From NCBI GenBank assembly GCA_020636255.1, contig JACJYE010000007.1, positions 1-64,000 of the forward strand: DNA of 64,000 nucleotides. Reading direction: 5' to 3'. Below the pieces are notes generated by a model, which saw only the letters and a program-made list of their open reading frames with translations, was not told the DNA's origin and did not search any database. Origin of the DNA: Lewinellaceae bacterium (lineage in GTDB: Bacteria > Bacteroidota > Bacteroidia > Chitinophagales > Saprospiraceae). Position numbers and translations under genes: made by a program. Of the stretch, positions 16,917 to 25,387 are shown one piece after another. Numbering within the stretch: position 1 is the stretch's first letter; the number at the start of each line of letters is the position of its first letter.

Positions 16917-17318
16917 ATGAAAGCCAAAACCATCCTGTCGTGGATCTTCCGCCTGCTGGCAGCGGGCATCTTCCTGCAGACGCTGTATTTTAAATTCTCG
17001 GCTGCGCCTGAAAGCATCTACATTTTCAGCACGCTGGGCATTGAGCCCTGGGGGCGCATCGGCACCGGCATCGCCGAGCTGGTCGTCAGCCTGCTGCTGA
17101 TCGTGCCGCGCACGGCCTGGCTGGGCGCGGTGGGAGGGCTGGGCGTCATCAGCGGCGCCATACTGGCTCACCTGACTAAGCTCGGCATAGAAGTGCAGGG
17201 CGACGGCGGCCTGGTTTTCTACCTGGCCATCACCGTTTTTGTGAGCTGCCTGATCGTACTGTACCTGCACCGGGAAGAGGCCCTGGCGTTTCTAAAAACG
17301 AGGAAGCTGGCCGCCTGA
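16917..17318 (+). CDS. DoxX-like four-helix membrane protein
   Basis: 133 aa with four hydrophobic segments, at about 5-25, 45-65, 70-92 and 100-120. The N-terminal pattern ILSWIFRLLAAGIFLQTLYFKFS, with an acidic/aromatic turn and a GTGIAELVVSLLL second helix, is typical of the DoxX-like family. Function is not established for most members; some are linked to redox or thiosulfate metabolism. It stands alone between the tandem repeat and the PfkB gene. Confidence 0.75.
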   Translation: MKAKTILSWIFRLLAAGIFLQTLYFKFSAAPESIYIFSTLGIEPWGRIGTGIAELVVSLLLIVPRTAWLGAVGGLGVISGAILAHLTKLGIEVQGDGGLVFYLAITVFVSCLIVLYLHREEALAFLKTRKLAA

Positions 17319-17386
17319 ACCTGTGGCGGATTACGCCTTTATCGCTATCTTTCGGGCCCCAATCAAACAAAGCACGGAGATACGCC

Positions 17387-18325
17387 ATGGCCTCGTTGAA
17401 TACCGGATACCTGTTGTGTTTTTGCCCCAACCCTTCCGTCGACACCTATCTGTGGGTGGAAAAGCTGGAAAAGGGCGCCGTCACCCGCGCGCAGCGCGAG
17501 AGCCGTTACCCGGGCGGGAAAGGCCTGCACGTAGCGCTGGGCATTGCCGAGCTCGGCGAGCCGGCGGTGCTGCTGGGGGTATGGGGTGGCGCTACCGGCC
17601 AATGGCTGCAATCCGAATGCAACCGCCTGGGTGTGGCCTGCTTTGGGCCCCAGCTGGCCGACTGGAACCGCAACTGCCTGACCATCGTCAGCCCGGACGC
17701 CGAGACCAGGGATACGGAGATCCTGGGCATGGGCCCACAGATCGGCCCGAACGACTACCAGCGGCTGCTGGCCGATTTCCGGGAGCTGGTCCCGCAGGCT
17801 TCCGGCATCGTGATGAGCGGTTCCTGGCCGCCAGGCGCACCCAGCGACCCCTACGGGCCTTTTCTGGAGCTTGCCCACCAGCAGGAGAAAAAAGTGTTTC
17901 TGGACTGCTCCGGCACAACGCTGTCGCAGGCCTTGCAGCACCGCCCCTTTGCCGTGCACGTCAACAAAAATGAAGCGCTAGCGATAACGCCAGAGGGCGG
18001 CAACTCCATAGCGCACCTCCTGCAACACACCGAAATGCTGGCCCTGACCGCCGGTGAAGAGGGGTTGGCCCTCTACGACAATGGGCGGGTGATCCGCGCC
18101 AGGTGTAAACCCGGCAGGGTCATCAGCGCAGTGGGTAGCGGCGACTGCCTGCTGGCAGGCCTGGCCGTAGCTTATCGCCGCGGGCTTGATAGTGAGCGTT
18201 CCGCACGACTGGGCACGGCCTGTGGCGCTGCCAACTGCATCCGTGAAGACCTCGGGATGTTCCACCGGAAAGATGTGGATCGCCTGCTGCCCAAAGTTAA
18301 GATCGAAGTATCCGAACGTGGGTAA
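17387..18325 (+). CDS. PfkB-family sugar (phosphate) kinase, 1-phosphofructokinase-like
   Basis: 312 aa. N-terminal PNPSVDTYLWVEKLEKG and YPGGKGLHVALGIAELG (41-57) are the substrate-side motif of the FruK/LacC branch of the ribokinase fold. The second signature AVGSGDCLLAGLA holds the catalytic base Asp253 and anion hole. It phosphorylates a sugar or sugar phosphate with ATP; exact substrate cannot be read. No fructose PTS or tagatose genes are nearby. The gene is monocistronic by spacing. Confidence 0.88.
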   Translation: MASLNTGYLLCFCPNPSVDTYLWVEKLEKGAVTRAQRESRYPGGKGLHVALGIAELGEPAVLLGVWGGATGQWLQSECNRLGVACFGPQLADWNRNCLTIVSPDAETRDTEILGMGPQIGPNDYQRLLADFRELVPQASGIVMSGSWPPGAPSDPYGPFLELAHQQEKKVFLDCSGTTLSQALQHRPFAVHVNKNEALAITPEGGNSIAHLLQHTEMLALTAGEEGLALYDNGRVIRARCKPGRVISAVGSGDCLLAGLAVAYRRGLDSERSARLGTACGAANCIREDLGMFHRKDVDRLLPKVKIEVSERG

Positions 18326-18445
18326 GCGCTCGATTGGAAGCCAAAAAGGCATTGCCCGCATTGATATTAATCATTGAACAAATGCCTCGAAAACTGTTAT
18401 TTACTTATAGAAACACATTCTCCCAATATTAAAAAACCTAACCTT

Positions 18446-19390
18446 ATGCGTACCGCATCCGAAGAAAAAACCGGCAAACCTTCCGGTGGTTCACCTGCTT
18501 TTGAGATCAAAGAAGCCCTCGTCGGCCTGGCCCTCGACAAAAGTGATGCTTCACTATTGAAATATCTGGGGTTTTTCAGCGGAGTGGTGCCGCTGCAGCA
18601 CCTGTCATTGCTGCACGTCGTCCCCTCGCCCAAACCAGTATGGCCGTTCAGGGCCGTTTATCCGGAAAAGCCGGCGGGGCTGAGCCGTGAAAAAGAAGCG
18701 GAAGTGGTTCAGGCCATGCAGGCGGAAACAAAAAAAATGCCTCCGCACCTGAGTGGTGACAAGCTGAGTTATACGGTAAGGGAAGGTTCTCTGCTGGAAG
18801 AATTCGTCACCATCGCCCTGGAAAAAGAACAGGGGCTGATGGCGATCGGTAAAAGGCCCGGCAACAATCACGGCCTGCTGGCCAAAAACCTCATCCGCCA
18901 CGCCACCACCAACCTGCTCATAGTGCCCGAGCAGTCCCCCGGCCATCTGCGCACCATCGTGGTGCCCATCGATTTTTCCGAAAATTCCAGCCGCGCCCTT
19001 AAGCTAGCCCTGGTATTGAAAAACCAGGCCGGCAAAGGCGCCAGGGTGATTGCCCTGAACATCTACCAGCGGCCCAACCTCATGTCGTACAAACTGGATA
19101 TGACCCCGGAACAGTTCGAGCGGAACATCCAGGAAAACCACGAAAAAGGGTTCGAAAAGTTCATAGCCGAACAACTTCCGGGCTTTGAGAAGGACGTTCA
19201 CCCCATGCTGGTGGAAAGCGACCTGCCCGATATAGCCCACCAGATCCTGGAGCAGAGCCTGAAAGCCAAGGCCGACCTGGTCATCATGGGTTCTAAAGGC
19301 CATTCCAAACTGGAGCGCCTGTTGCTGGGCAGCACCACCGAAACGCTGCTGAATATCAACGAGGAAATACCCATGATGGTGGTGAAATAG
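18446..19390 (+). CDS. Tandem universal stress protein (UspA x2)
   Basis: 314 aa from ATG at 18446 (MRTASEEKTGKPSG); the in-frame ATG at 18374 would add an unlikely AT-rich leader. Two USP folds: the first, about 20-165, is degenerate (FEIKEALVGLALDKSDASLLKYL). The second, about 168-314, starts LRTIVVPIDFSENSSRAL and ends with the ATP-loop motif MGSKGHSKLERLLLGSTTE and PMMVVK. Cytoplasmic stress protein, probably nucleotide-binding through the second half only. Confidence 0.9.
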   Translation: MRTASEEKTGKPSGGSPAFEIKEALVGLALDKSDASLLKYLGFFSGVVPLQHLSLLHVVPSPKPVWPFRAVYPEKPAGLSREKEAEVVQAMQAETKKMPPHLSGDKLSYTVREGSLLEEFVTIALEKEQGLMAIGKRPGNNHGLLAKNLIRHATTNLLIVPEQSPGHLRTIVVPIDFSENSSRALKLALVLKNQAGKGARVIALNIYQRPNLMSYKLDMTPEQFERNIQENHEKGFEKFIAEQLPGFEKDVHPMLVESDLPDIAHQILEQSLKAKADLVIMGSKGHSKLERLLLGSTTETLLNINEEIPMMVVK

Positions 19391-19511
19391 GGTTCGGCAG
19401 GGCCACCGCTTTGGCAAAACCGGAGAACAATTGAACAATAAGTGAACAGGTTTTGGCCTGGTGAATGGGCCAAAGCAGGGTGTAGCTTTGTATCATCAAA
19501 AAGCAAAACCG

Positions 19512-20669
19512 ATGGCAAAGCCGAACACCACCGAGGCCCGGAGCGCGCTGATTTTCATCCCCGATATCAGTGGTTTTACCCGTTTTATCAGCGATACGGA
19601 GATCTCCCACAGCAAGCACATCATCGAAGAGTTACTGGAGATCCTGATGGATGCCAACGAGCTGGGGCTGCAGGTTTCCGAGATCGAAGGTGACGCTATA
19701 TTGTACTACCGTTTTGGCCAGGCGCCGACGGCGGCGGAATTGCTCGCCCAGGTACAAAGGATGTTCACCCGCTTTCACGCACACCTGAAGAAGTACGAAA
19801 CGCACCGCATCTGCCACTGCGGCGCCTGCAGGTCGGCACACCAGCTGACCCTCAAATTCATTGCCCACTACGGCCCAATCGCACAAAATCAAATAAAGCA
19901 ATACATCAAGTTGTTTGGCAAAGAGGTGATTGTCGCCCACCGCTTGCTGAAGAACGACATTGAACACCACGAATACGCCCTTTTCACCAGCCCACTGGTT
20001 GCGGCCTGCAGCACCTGGGTGGAAGTAGCGGACGCCGCCTGGGCCGATGTCGAACACAGCGCCCAGGAATACGATTCGGGGCCGGTGCAATATTGCTATC
20101 TGCCCCTGGCGCCCCTGATGGATTACGTGCCCGGCCCAACACCGGAGGATTACCGTATCCCGGGGCCTACTACCCATCTGATGCATTCAGAGGCCATGAT
20201 ACCCGCTCCTATGGAAATGGTATTCGATGTGATCGCCGACCTGCCCTGGCGCTCCAAATGGGTCGATGGCTCAATACCGGAAGTGCAGGATATCAACCAC
20301 AACATTTTTCAGCAGGGCTCCAGGCACCGTTGCCTGGCCGATGGCCCGGTGGTCGTATCGCACGATCTGAACCAGCAGTCGAACAGCATTTCCTTTTCCG
20401 AAACCAATGTGGATAAGGCCTTTTGCGTCGTGTATACGCTGCACCGGAAAGGCCCTGCTCTTACCCGCGCCGAAGCCAACGCCTATATCAGGTGGAATCC
20501 TTTCAGAAGCCTGATCTTCCATATCTTCTTTCGTAAAAAGCTACGCGCAACCTACGATCAAACCTGGAATAACCTGGCGTTATACTGCCAGGGCCTGATA
20601 CGCGAGGGCAAACAACACCACAATCTGATCGTCACCGGCGTTGACGGGCACGCACAAGCTGTTGCATGA
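19512..20669 (+). CDS. DUF2652 cyclase-homology domain fused to SRPBCC domain
   Basis: 385 aa from ATG at 19512 (MAKPNTTEARSALIFIPDI). Residues about 13-190 follow the DUF2652 pattern with FIPDISGFTRFI, like the first metal-binding segment of class III nucleotidyl cyclases, and VSEIEGDAILYYR, like their second acidic strand. A CHCGAC cysteine cluster follows. The C-terminal half (about 225-370) is an SRPBCC/polyketide-cyclase-like fold (PAPMEMVFDVIADLPWRSKWVDG). Cyclase activity is not proven for this family. A TAGCTTTG sequence at 19483-19490 could be the -7 element. First of four genes with small-ligand folds. Confidence 0.82.
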   Translation: MAKPNTTEARSALIFIPDISGFTRFISDTEISHSKHIIEELLEILMDANELGLQVSEIEGDAILYYRFGQAPTAAELLAQVQRMFTRFHAHLKKYETHRICHCGACRSAHQLTLKFIAHYGPIAQNQIKQYIKLFGKEVIVAHRLLKNDIEHHEYALFTSPLVAACSTWVEVADAAWADVEHSAQEYDSGPVQYCYLPLAPLMDYVPGPTPEDYRIPGPTTHLMHSEAMIPAPMEMVFDVIADLPWRSKWVDGSIPEVQDINHNIFQQGSRHRCLADGPVVVSHDLNQQSNSISFSETNVDKAFCVVYTLHRKGPALTRAEANAYIRWNPFRSLIFHIFFRKKLRATYDQTWNNLALYCQGLIREGKQHHNLIVTGVDGHAQAVA

Positions 20670-20704
20670 AAGCATCGCTTTAGCAGTTTTCAAAATAATC
20701 CGAC

Positions 20705-21118
20705 ATGATAGAGCATACTTACATCCATGCCTTTATCGAGGCCTGGAACAGCGGCGAGCCCGCTCGCATTCTGGCCTTTTACGGCCAGGAATATGAAGGC
20801 CAGGAAATATCAGACCCTAAAGGCCAGCATGGCCGCCAGGGCGTGGAGCAAATGATCAGGAAGTTCTTTGACGCCTTCCCCGACCTGGCGATCCAGCCAA
20901 TAGACTGGGTGTGCGAAGGCGATAAAGTATCGCTGTACTGGGAAGCGACAGGCACGCATAACGGGCGCATCCTGAACATTCCCCCTACCCGAAAAAAGGT
21001 GGCCATACAGGGCGCCTCCTTAATACAGGTAAAAGACGGCCTGATCATCTCCGGCAGGCACCTGTGGGACCTGGCCGCTATGCTGCGCCATATCGGCCTG
21101 CTGCCAGCACTTTCTTAA
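20705..21118 (+). CDS. SnoaL-like polyketide cyclase family protein
   Basis: 137 aa, a single NTF2/SnoaL-like cone fold: YIHAFIEAWNSGEPARILAFY helix, GRQGVEQMIRKFFDAFPDLAIQP, then sheet strands to LIQVKDGLIISGRHLWDLAAML. It starts 35 bases after the DUF2652/SRPBCC gene and ends 23 bases before the next. Members bind small hydrophobic or carbonyl compounds; substrate unknown. Confidence 0.82.
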   Translation: MIEHTYIHAFIEAWNSGEPARILAFYGQEYEGQEISDPKGQHGRQGVEQMIRKFFDAFPDLAIQPIDWVCEGDKVSLYWEATGTHNGRILNIPPTRKKVAIQGASLIQVKDGLIISGRHLWDLAAMLRHIGLLPALS

Positions 21119-21141
21119 TACACTTAAATTCTTATTCCATT

Positions 21142-22029
21142 ATGAAAACCTTACGTATTTTCGGCGCCCTGGCTTTCCTCTTGATGCCCGCCAGTTCCAT
21201 CCTATTGGCCCAAACAACTCCAACTCCCCTGGATGTTGTGAAACAATGCTACCAGGATTTCGCACAGGGCAACATTCCAGGCCTGATAAGTGCCTTATCG
21301 GATGACATCATTTGGATCGACCCCGGCCGTGTAGGCCCTTATGCGGGTAAACGCGAGGGCAAGGCCAGCATCCTGGATTTCTTCACTCAACTGCACGAGC
21401 AACTCAATATCACTCGTTTTGAACCTTACGAATATGTCGTCGAGGGCAATAAGGCCTGCGTTATGGGTTATGTGGAAGGCATCGCACAGGCCACAGGGGC
21501 GCCCTTCGCATCCGATTGGGCCATGGCCTGGGAGATCACCCCGGATGGCAAAGTGGCCTACCACCACCTTTACCTCGATACGGATAATATCGGCAAGGCT
21601 ATTGCCAGCAAAGACCTTACGCAAACCGGCCGCAATTTTATCGCTGCCATGGATGCCAGCGACCTTGAAGGCCTCAAGGCCTGCGTATCACCGGATTTTA
21701 CGATCTACCACCCGAATTTTCCCCACCCCCTCAACCTACAGGGCTTTTTCGATATGCAGGTCAAGCCCTTCAATGCAGCCTTTCAAGGTATGGCCCATAC
21801 CTTACTTGACGCCAGTTGCGACGGGCGAAAGCTCTGCATGCGGGGTATCGCCTCCGGCAAACATACCGGCGTCCTGATGGGTATCGAGCCTACCGGCAAT
21901 GACATAGCAGTGCCCTGGCTGGCATTTACCACCCTCGATAGCAATGGCAAGATCAGGGAGATGCACGTTCAGTTCAACCAGCTGGCATTCCTGGCACAGC
22001 TCGGGGTCAACCCAATGGCAAGTAAATAA
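21142..22029 (+). CDS. Exported protein with two SnoaL-like domains
   Basis: 295 aa from ATG at 21142; an earlier in-frame start at 21064 lies inside the preceding gene and lacks a signal peptide. Signal peptide MKTLRIFGALAFLLMPASS, cleavage near LLAQ-TTPT. Domain 1, about 27-155, contains PLDVVKQCYQDFAQGNIPGL and WIDPGRVGPYAGKREGK. Domain 2, about 165-290, contains GRNFIAAMDASDLEGLKACV and FTIYHPNFPHPLNLQG. The duplicated NTF2-like fold is exported, unlike its cytoplasmic neighbours. Probably co-transcribed with 20705-21118 and 22036-22572. Confidence 0.83.
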   Translation: MKTLRIFGALAFLLMPASSILLAQTTPTPLDVVKQCYQDFAQGNIPGLISALSDDIIWIDPGRVGPYAGKREGKASILDFFTQLHEQLNITRFEPYEYVVEGNKACVMGYVEGIAQATGAPFASDWAMAWEITPDGKVAYHHLYLDTDNIGKAIASKDLTQTGRNFIAAMDASDLEGLKACVSPDFTIYHPNFPHPLNLQGFFDMQVKPFNAAFQGMAHTLLDASCDGRKLCMRGIASGKHTGVLMGIEPTGNDIAVPWLAFTTLDSNGKIREMHVQFNQLAFLAQLGVNPMASK

Positions 22030-22035
22030 ATCTTT

Positions 22036-22572
22036 ATGGCCAGCCAATACCACTTTACCACGCGCTGGGTGATGGCCGCGAGCAGCGAAGAAGTGTACCG
22101 CACGCTTGAAGACGTAGAATCCCTCACCGAATGGTGGCCCAGCGTCTACCTGCAGGCCAAAGTGCTGGAAAAGGGGCGCCCCGGAGGGGTGGGCAAACGC
22201 GTCGCCCTGCACACCAAGGGCTGGCTGCCCTATACCATACGCTGGGCTTTCCTAGTAACCCGCGCGGAGTTCCCGAATGGCTTTGCGCTCGAAGCGGAAG
22301 GCGACTTTAACGGGACGGGCGTCTGGTCGTTCCGCGAGTTGGGCGATGGGCGTTGTGAGGTGCTTTACGACTGGAACGTCAGCGCCGACAAGCCGTTGTT
22401 CCGGCGCTTGTCGTGGCTGCTGCGCCCCGTTTTTTCCGCCAACCACCATTGGGCCATGAGAAAAGGCGCCGAAAGCCTGAAACTGGAATTGTTGCGCCGG
22501 AGCGCAAAAACGCCGGAAGAGCGGCTGGCTGTGCCCCCACCGCCGCCGCCTACCTGGCTACACCGGCGCTGA
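22036..22572 (+). CDS. SRPBCC (polyketide cyclase/START-like) protein
   Basis: 178 aa. START-like pattern HFTTRWVMAASSEEVYRTLEDVESLTEWWPSVYLQAKVLEKG, then sheet strands and a long C-terminal helix (RKGAESLKLELLRR) that closes the ligand cavity. It ends in a poly-proline tail (AVPPPPPPTW). It starts 6 bases after the double-SnoaL gene, so translation is probably coupled. It converges with the response-regulator gene ending at 22627. Confidence 0.82.
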   Translation: MASQYHFTTRWVMAASSEEVYRTLEDVESLTEWWPSVYLQAKVLEKGRPGGVGKRVALHTKGWLPYTIRWAFLVTRAEFPNGFALEAEGDFNGTGVWSFRELGDGRCEVLYDWNVSADKPLFRRLSWLLRPVFSANHHWAMRKGAESLKLELLRRSAKTPEERLAVPPPPPPTWLHRR

Positions 22573-22626
22573 AGAGGCCAGCTGGAGCGCATTGCACCGC
22601 GCGCTGTACTGGCCAGAGCGAAGGGC

Positions 22627-23241
22627 TCATACGAGCCCTTGTTCGACGGCCAGCCTGATCAGTGCCGCCGTATTGCCCGCGCCGAACTTGGCAAGCAGGT
22701 TCTTGCGGTGGCTGTCGACCGTGAGCGGGCTGATGAAAAGCCGGGCTGCTATCTCTTTATTGGTGAGCCCTTCTGCGATACAGGCCAGCACCTCTTTCTC
22801 ACGGGAGGTAAGCATGGGGGTAGGCGCCTGAGGCGGTGCGGCAAGGGCCTGCAGGGCTTCTTCGTTGATGTATGCCCTGCCCGCCGCCGCCAGGGTAATG
22901 GCATTGACGATCTCTTCTTTAGAGGCGCTTTTCAGCACATAACCCAAAGCCCCTTCGTTGATCATCCTGGAGATGTAGCTGCGCTCCTTAAAAGTGCTCA
23001 TGCCCAGGATGTGCAGGCCGGGAAATTCCTGCCGCAACCGGCGGCAAAGCTCCAGCCCGCTAACCTCCGGCAGGTTGATGTCGAGCAACACCACATCCGG
23101 CATGTCGCCGCGAATGGCTTCCAGCGCGGCAAAGGCATCAGGGGCCGAACCCGACATTTCGATCTGTGCTTCATCCTGCAGCAATGCGCGTATGCCTTCC
23201 ACTACCATGGGATGGTCGTCGACGATAAATACCCGGATCAT
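22627..23241 (-). CDS. NarL/LuxR-family response regulator
   Basis: 204 aa. Receiver domain 1-120 with acidic pocket VDDH, phospho-acceptor Asp in VVLLDINLP, and Lys in YVLKSASKEE. C-terminal LuxR HTH about 140-200 (LTSREKEVLACIAEGLTNKEIA, then RLFISPLTVDSHRKNLL). Cognate kinase gene 23248-25242 lies 6 bases upstream on the same strand, so one operon. Confidence 0.95.
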   Translation of the reverse strand: MIRVFIVDDHPMVVEGIRALLQDEAQIEMSGSAPDAFAALEAIRGDMPDVVLLDINLPEVSGLELCRRLRQEFPGLHILGMSTFKERSYISRMINEGALGYVLKSASKEEIVNAITLAAAGRAYINEEALQALAAPPQAPTPMLTSREKEVLACIAEGLTNKEIAARLFISPLTVDSHRKNLLAKFGAGNTAALIRLAVEQGLV

Positions 23242-23247
23242 AGTAGC

Positions 23248-25242
23248 CTATTTTAAAGTAAACTCCAGGCTGGCAGAAGTGCCCTTGCCCGGAGCTGATT
23301 GAATATCGAGCTGCCCGCCGAGGTAAGCTGCCCTGGAGCGGATGTTCATCCAGCCCATGCCTGCTGCCTTTTCCAGAAGCTGCGGGCCGAACCCCTGGCC
23401 ATCGTCCTCTACCGTCAGGTGCAGGCGCTGCCCGTCGCGGATAAGCTGCACGATAATGTTCCTGGGGCCGGCGTGTTTTACGGCATTATTAACCAATTCC
23501 TGGACGATGCGGAACAAAACGATCTCCGTATCGCGCCCCAGCCTTTGGGCCATGCCGTAGGCCTGAAAATGCACATCGAGGGCCCCGGGGCGGGCCAGGT
23601 TGCTGCAATAATCCTCCAACGCATCTTTTAACCCAAAACGAAGCAGGGCTTCGGGCATCATATTGCGCGCAATTTGGCGCAGTTCATTGATGGAGCGGTC
23701 GAGGCCGTCGATCACTCTGCTTAGTGCGGCCGTGGCCGATTCGGAAATAACCTGATTACCCTTCATCGCGAATAAGGTTTGTTTTACACCTGAAAGCATG
23801 CCCCCCAGCCCATCGTGCAGGTCGCGCGCTATACGGCTGCGCTCTTCTTCCTGCCCGCGCATAATGGCGTTGGCCGTTTGCAGCTGGCGCTCCTGCTCCA
23901 GTTCTTTGATCTGTTGCTGCTGAATGCGTAGTTGCTGGCCGTCCACGCGTTTGCGGATCTGAAGGTTGCGGTAACCCAGGCCCCCCAGCAATACGAGCAG
24001 GGCAGAGAAAACACCCAGTGCAACCAACAGGCCGTTCTTCTGGCGCAGGGTGAGCTGAGCGATCGTTCTTTCCTGTTCCAGTTGCCGGATGCGCTGCTCT
24101 TTTTGTTCTGTTTCGTATTTCGTTTCAAATTCCTGTAGCGCACCTACCAGCGCGCCGTTGGCCAGCTTGTTGCGCAACTGCCTGTATTTTTCCCGGTAGC
24201 CGGCATAACCTTCCATATCGCCCTGGGCCAGCATGATATCCGACAGGGTGAGGTACAAAGCGTAAGCATAATCGCCCTCCTCCTGGCTGCTCTTTTCCAG
24301 CGCTTCAAGGGCGTAGCCCTTAGCCCGGCCATAATCCCTTTTATCGAGATACAGGAGGCTCAGGCCGTGCAGGTTGTACATAGTGCTTTGCGGGTCGTCG
24401 GTAGCTTTGGACATAACCAGCGCCTCTTCATAGGCTTTCTCCGACTCGGCCATCCTGCCATCCTGCCGAAGCAGGTCGGCCACATTACCCAGGCTGGTGG
24501 CAAGCAGCTGCCGGTGCCCCTGCGCACGGGCGGAGTCGACGGCAGCACGGAAATAGAACATGGCGCTATCTTTCTGATCGAGCCCAAGAAAGGCATTGCC
24601 GATATCCGACAGAGAGATCGCGACGGTGGTATGATCGTCTATCTTCCGCGCCAGATCCAGGCATTGCCTGCCGTTCTCCAGTGCCTGATCGTACAGGTTC
24701 AGGTTATTGTAAAGGGAAGTGATGTTGCTCCGTACGGCAACAGGGAAATGCGGAGGCAGGTCGGCCCCTTCCATTGCCCGAATGCTCTTTTCGAAATTTT
24801 CGATGGCCAGGCGCCGGTGCCCCTGCGCATTGTACGCATTGGCAATATTGTTGTAGGCAGCCACCAGTTCGCGTTTCATGCCCAATTGCGCACAGATCGG
24901 CAGGGCTTCGCGGTACAGGGCTAGCGCCTCGTCATACTGCCCCTTGTCATAATGCGCATAACCGGCATTGATGAGGCACCTGGCCACACCACGCCCGAAG
25001 GAGATGCTCCTGGCAAGCTCCAGGGCTTCTTCCAGATAGAGTAGCGCCGAATCGGGATTGCGGGTGTGGTACAACTTCCCGGCTTCCATGAGCGCCCATA
25101 CCCTGGCCGTATCATGATCCGCCTGCCTGGCCTGGGCCAGCAGGCTGTCGCGGAGGTGAGCATCCTGGGCGAAACCGCCCGGGAGGGCCAGTAGCAAAGC
25201 CCCCAAAACGGCCGGCAGCCATCTTCCGATAGGTGTTCCCAT
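23248..25242 (-). CDS. TPR-containing sensor histidine kinase (HisKA_3 type)
   Basis: 664 aa. Signal peptide 1-25, periplasmic TPR repeats about 45-345 (RGVARCLINAGYAHYDKGQYDEAL type), coiled coil 370-402, one transmembrane helix 403-424. A second coiled coil leads to the HisKA_3 dimerisation box with His476 in ARDLHDGLGG. HATPase_c has N-box ELVNNAVKHA, G1 EDDGQGFG and G2 GMGWMNIRSR. It presumably senses an envelope signal through the TPRs and phosphorylates the regulator at 22627-23241. Very similar in layout to the kinase at 31023. Confidence 0.94.
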   Translation of the reverse strand: MGTPIGRWLPAVLGALLLALPGGFAQDAHLRDSLLAQARQADHDTARVWALMEAGKLYHTRNPDSALLYLEEALELARSISFGRGVARCLINAGYAHYDKGQYDEALALYREALPICAQLGMKRELVAAYNNIANAYNAQGHRRLAIENFEKSIRAMEGADLPPHFPVAVRSNITSLYNNLNLYDQALENGRQCLDLARKIDDHTTVAISLSDIGNAFLGLDQKDSAMFYFRAAVDSARAQGHRQLLATSLGNVADLLRQDGRMAESEKAYEEALVMSKATDDPQSTMYNLHGLSLLYLDKRDYGRAKGYALEALEKSSQEEGDYAYALYLTLSDIMLAQGDMEGYAGYREKYRQLRNKLANGALVGALQEFETKYETEQKEQRIRQLEQERTIAQLTLRQKNGLLVALGVFSALLVLLGGLGYRNLQIRKRVDGQQLRIQQQQIKELEQERQLQTANAIMRGQEEERSRIARDLHDGLGGMLSGVKQTLFAMKGNQVISESATAALSRVIDGLDRSINELRQIARNMMPEALLRFGLKDALEDYCSNLARPGALDVHFQAYGMAQRLGRDTEIVLFRIVQELVNNAVKHAGPRNIIVQLIRDGQRLHLTVEDDGQGFGPQLLEKAAGMGWMNIRSRAAYLGGQLDIQSAPGKGTSASLEFTLK

Positions 25243-25343
25243 GGCCTTATTTTTTATAAATATTGGGTATTTCCTGCCTTTCCGGCAAGTGAATACCTAA
25301 AAATCCCCTTTTTCGGGGATATCAAAACCCACTTTTCACGGGA

Positions 25344-25375
25344 TTGTATCAAAGGAATGATGTAAATTAACTTTG
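25344..25375 (+). promoter_or_regulatory. Bacteroidota-type promoter for the ATPase gene
   Basis: TTG at 25344-25346 and TAACTTTG at 25368-25375 fit the -33 TTTG / -7 TAnnTTTG consensus of Bacteroidota with a 21-base spacer. The -7 element lies only 12 bases before ATG 25388, giving a very short or absent leader. The divergent kinase gene starts at 25242. Confidence 0.55.
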
Positions 25376-25387
25376 GGAATAAAAGCA

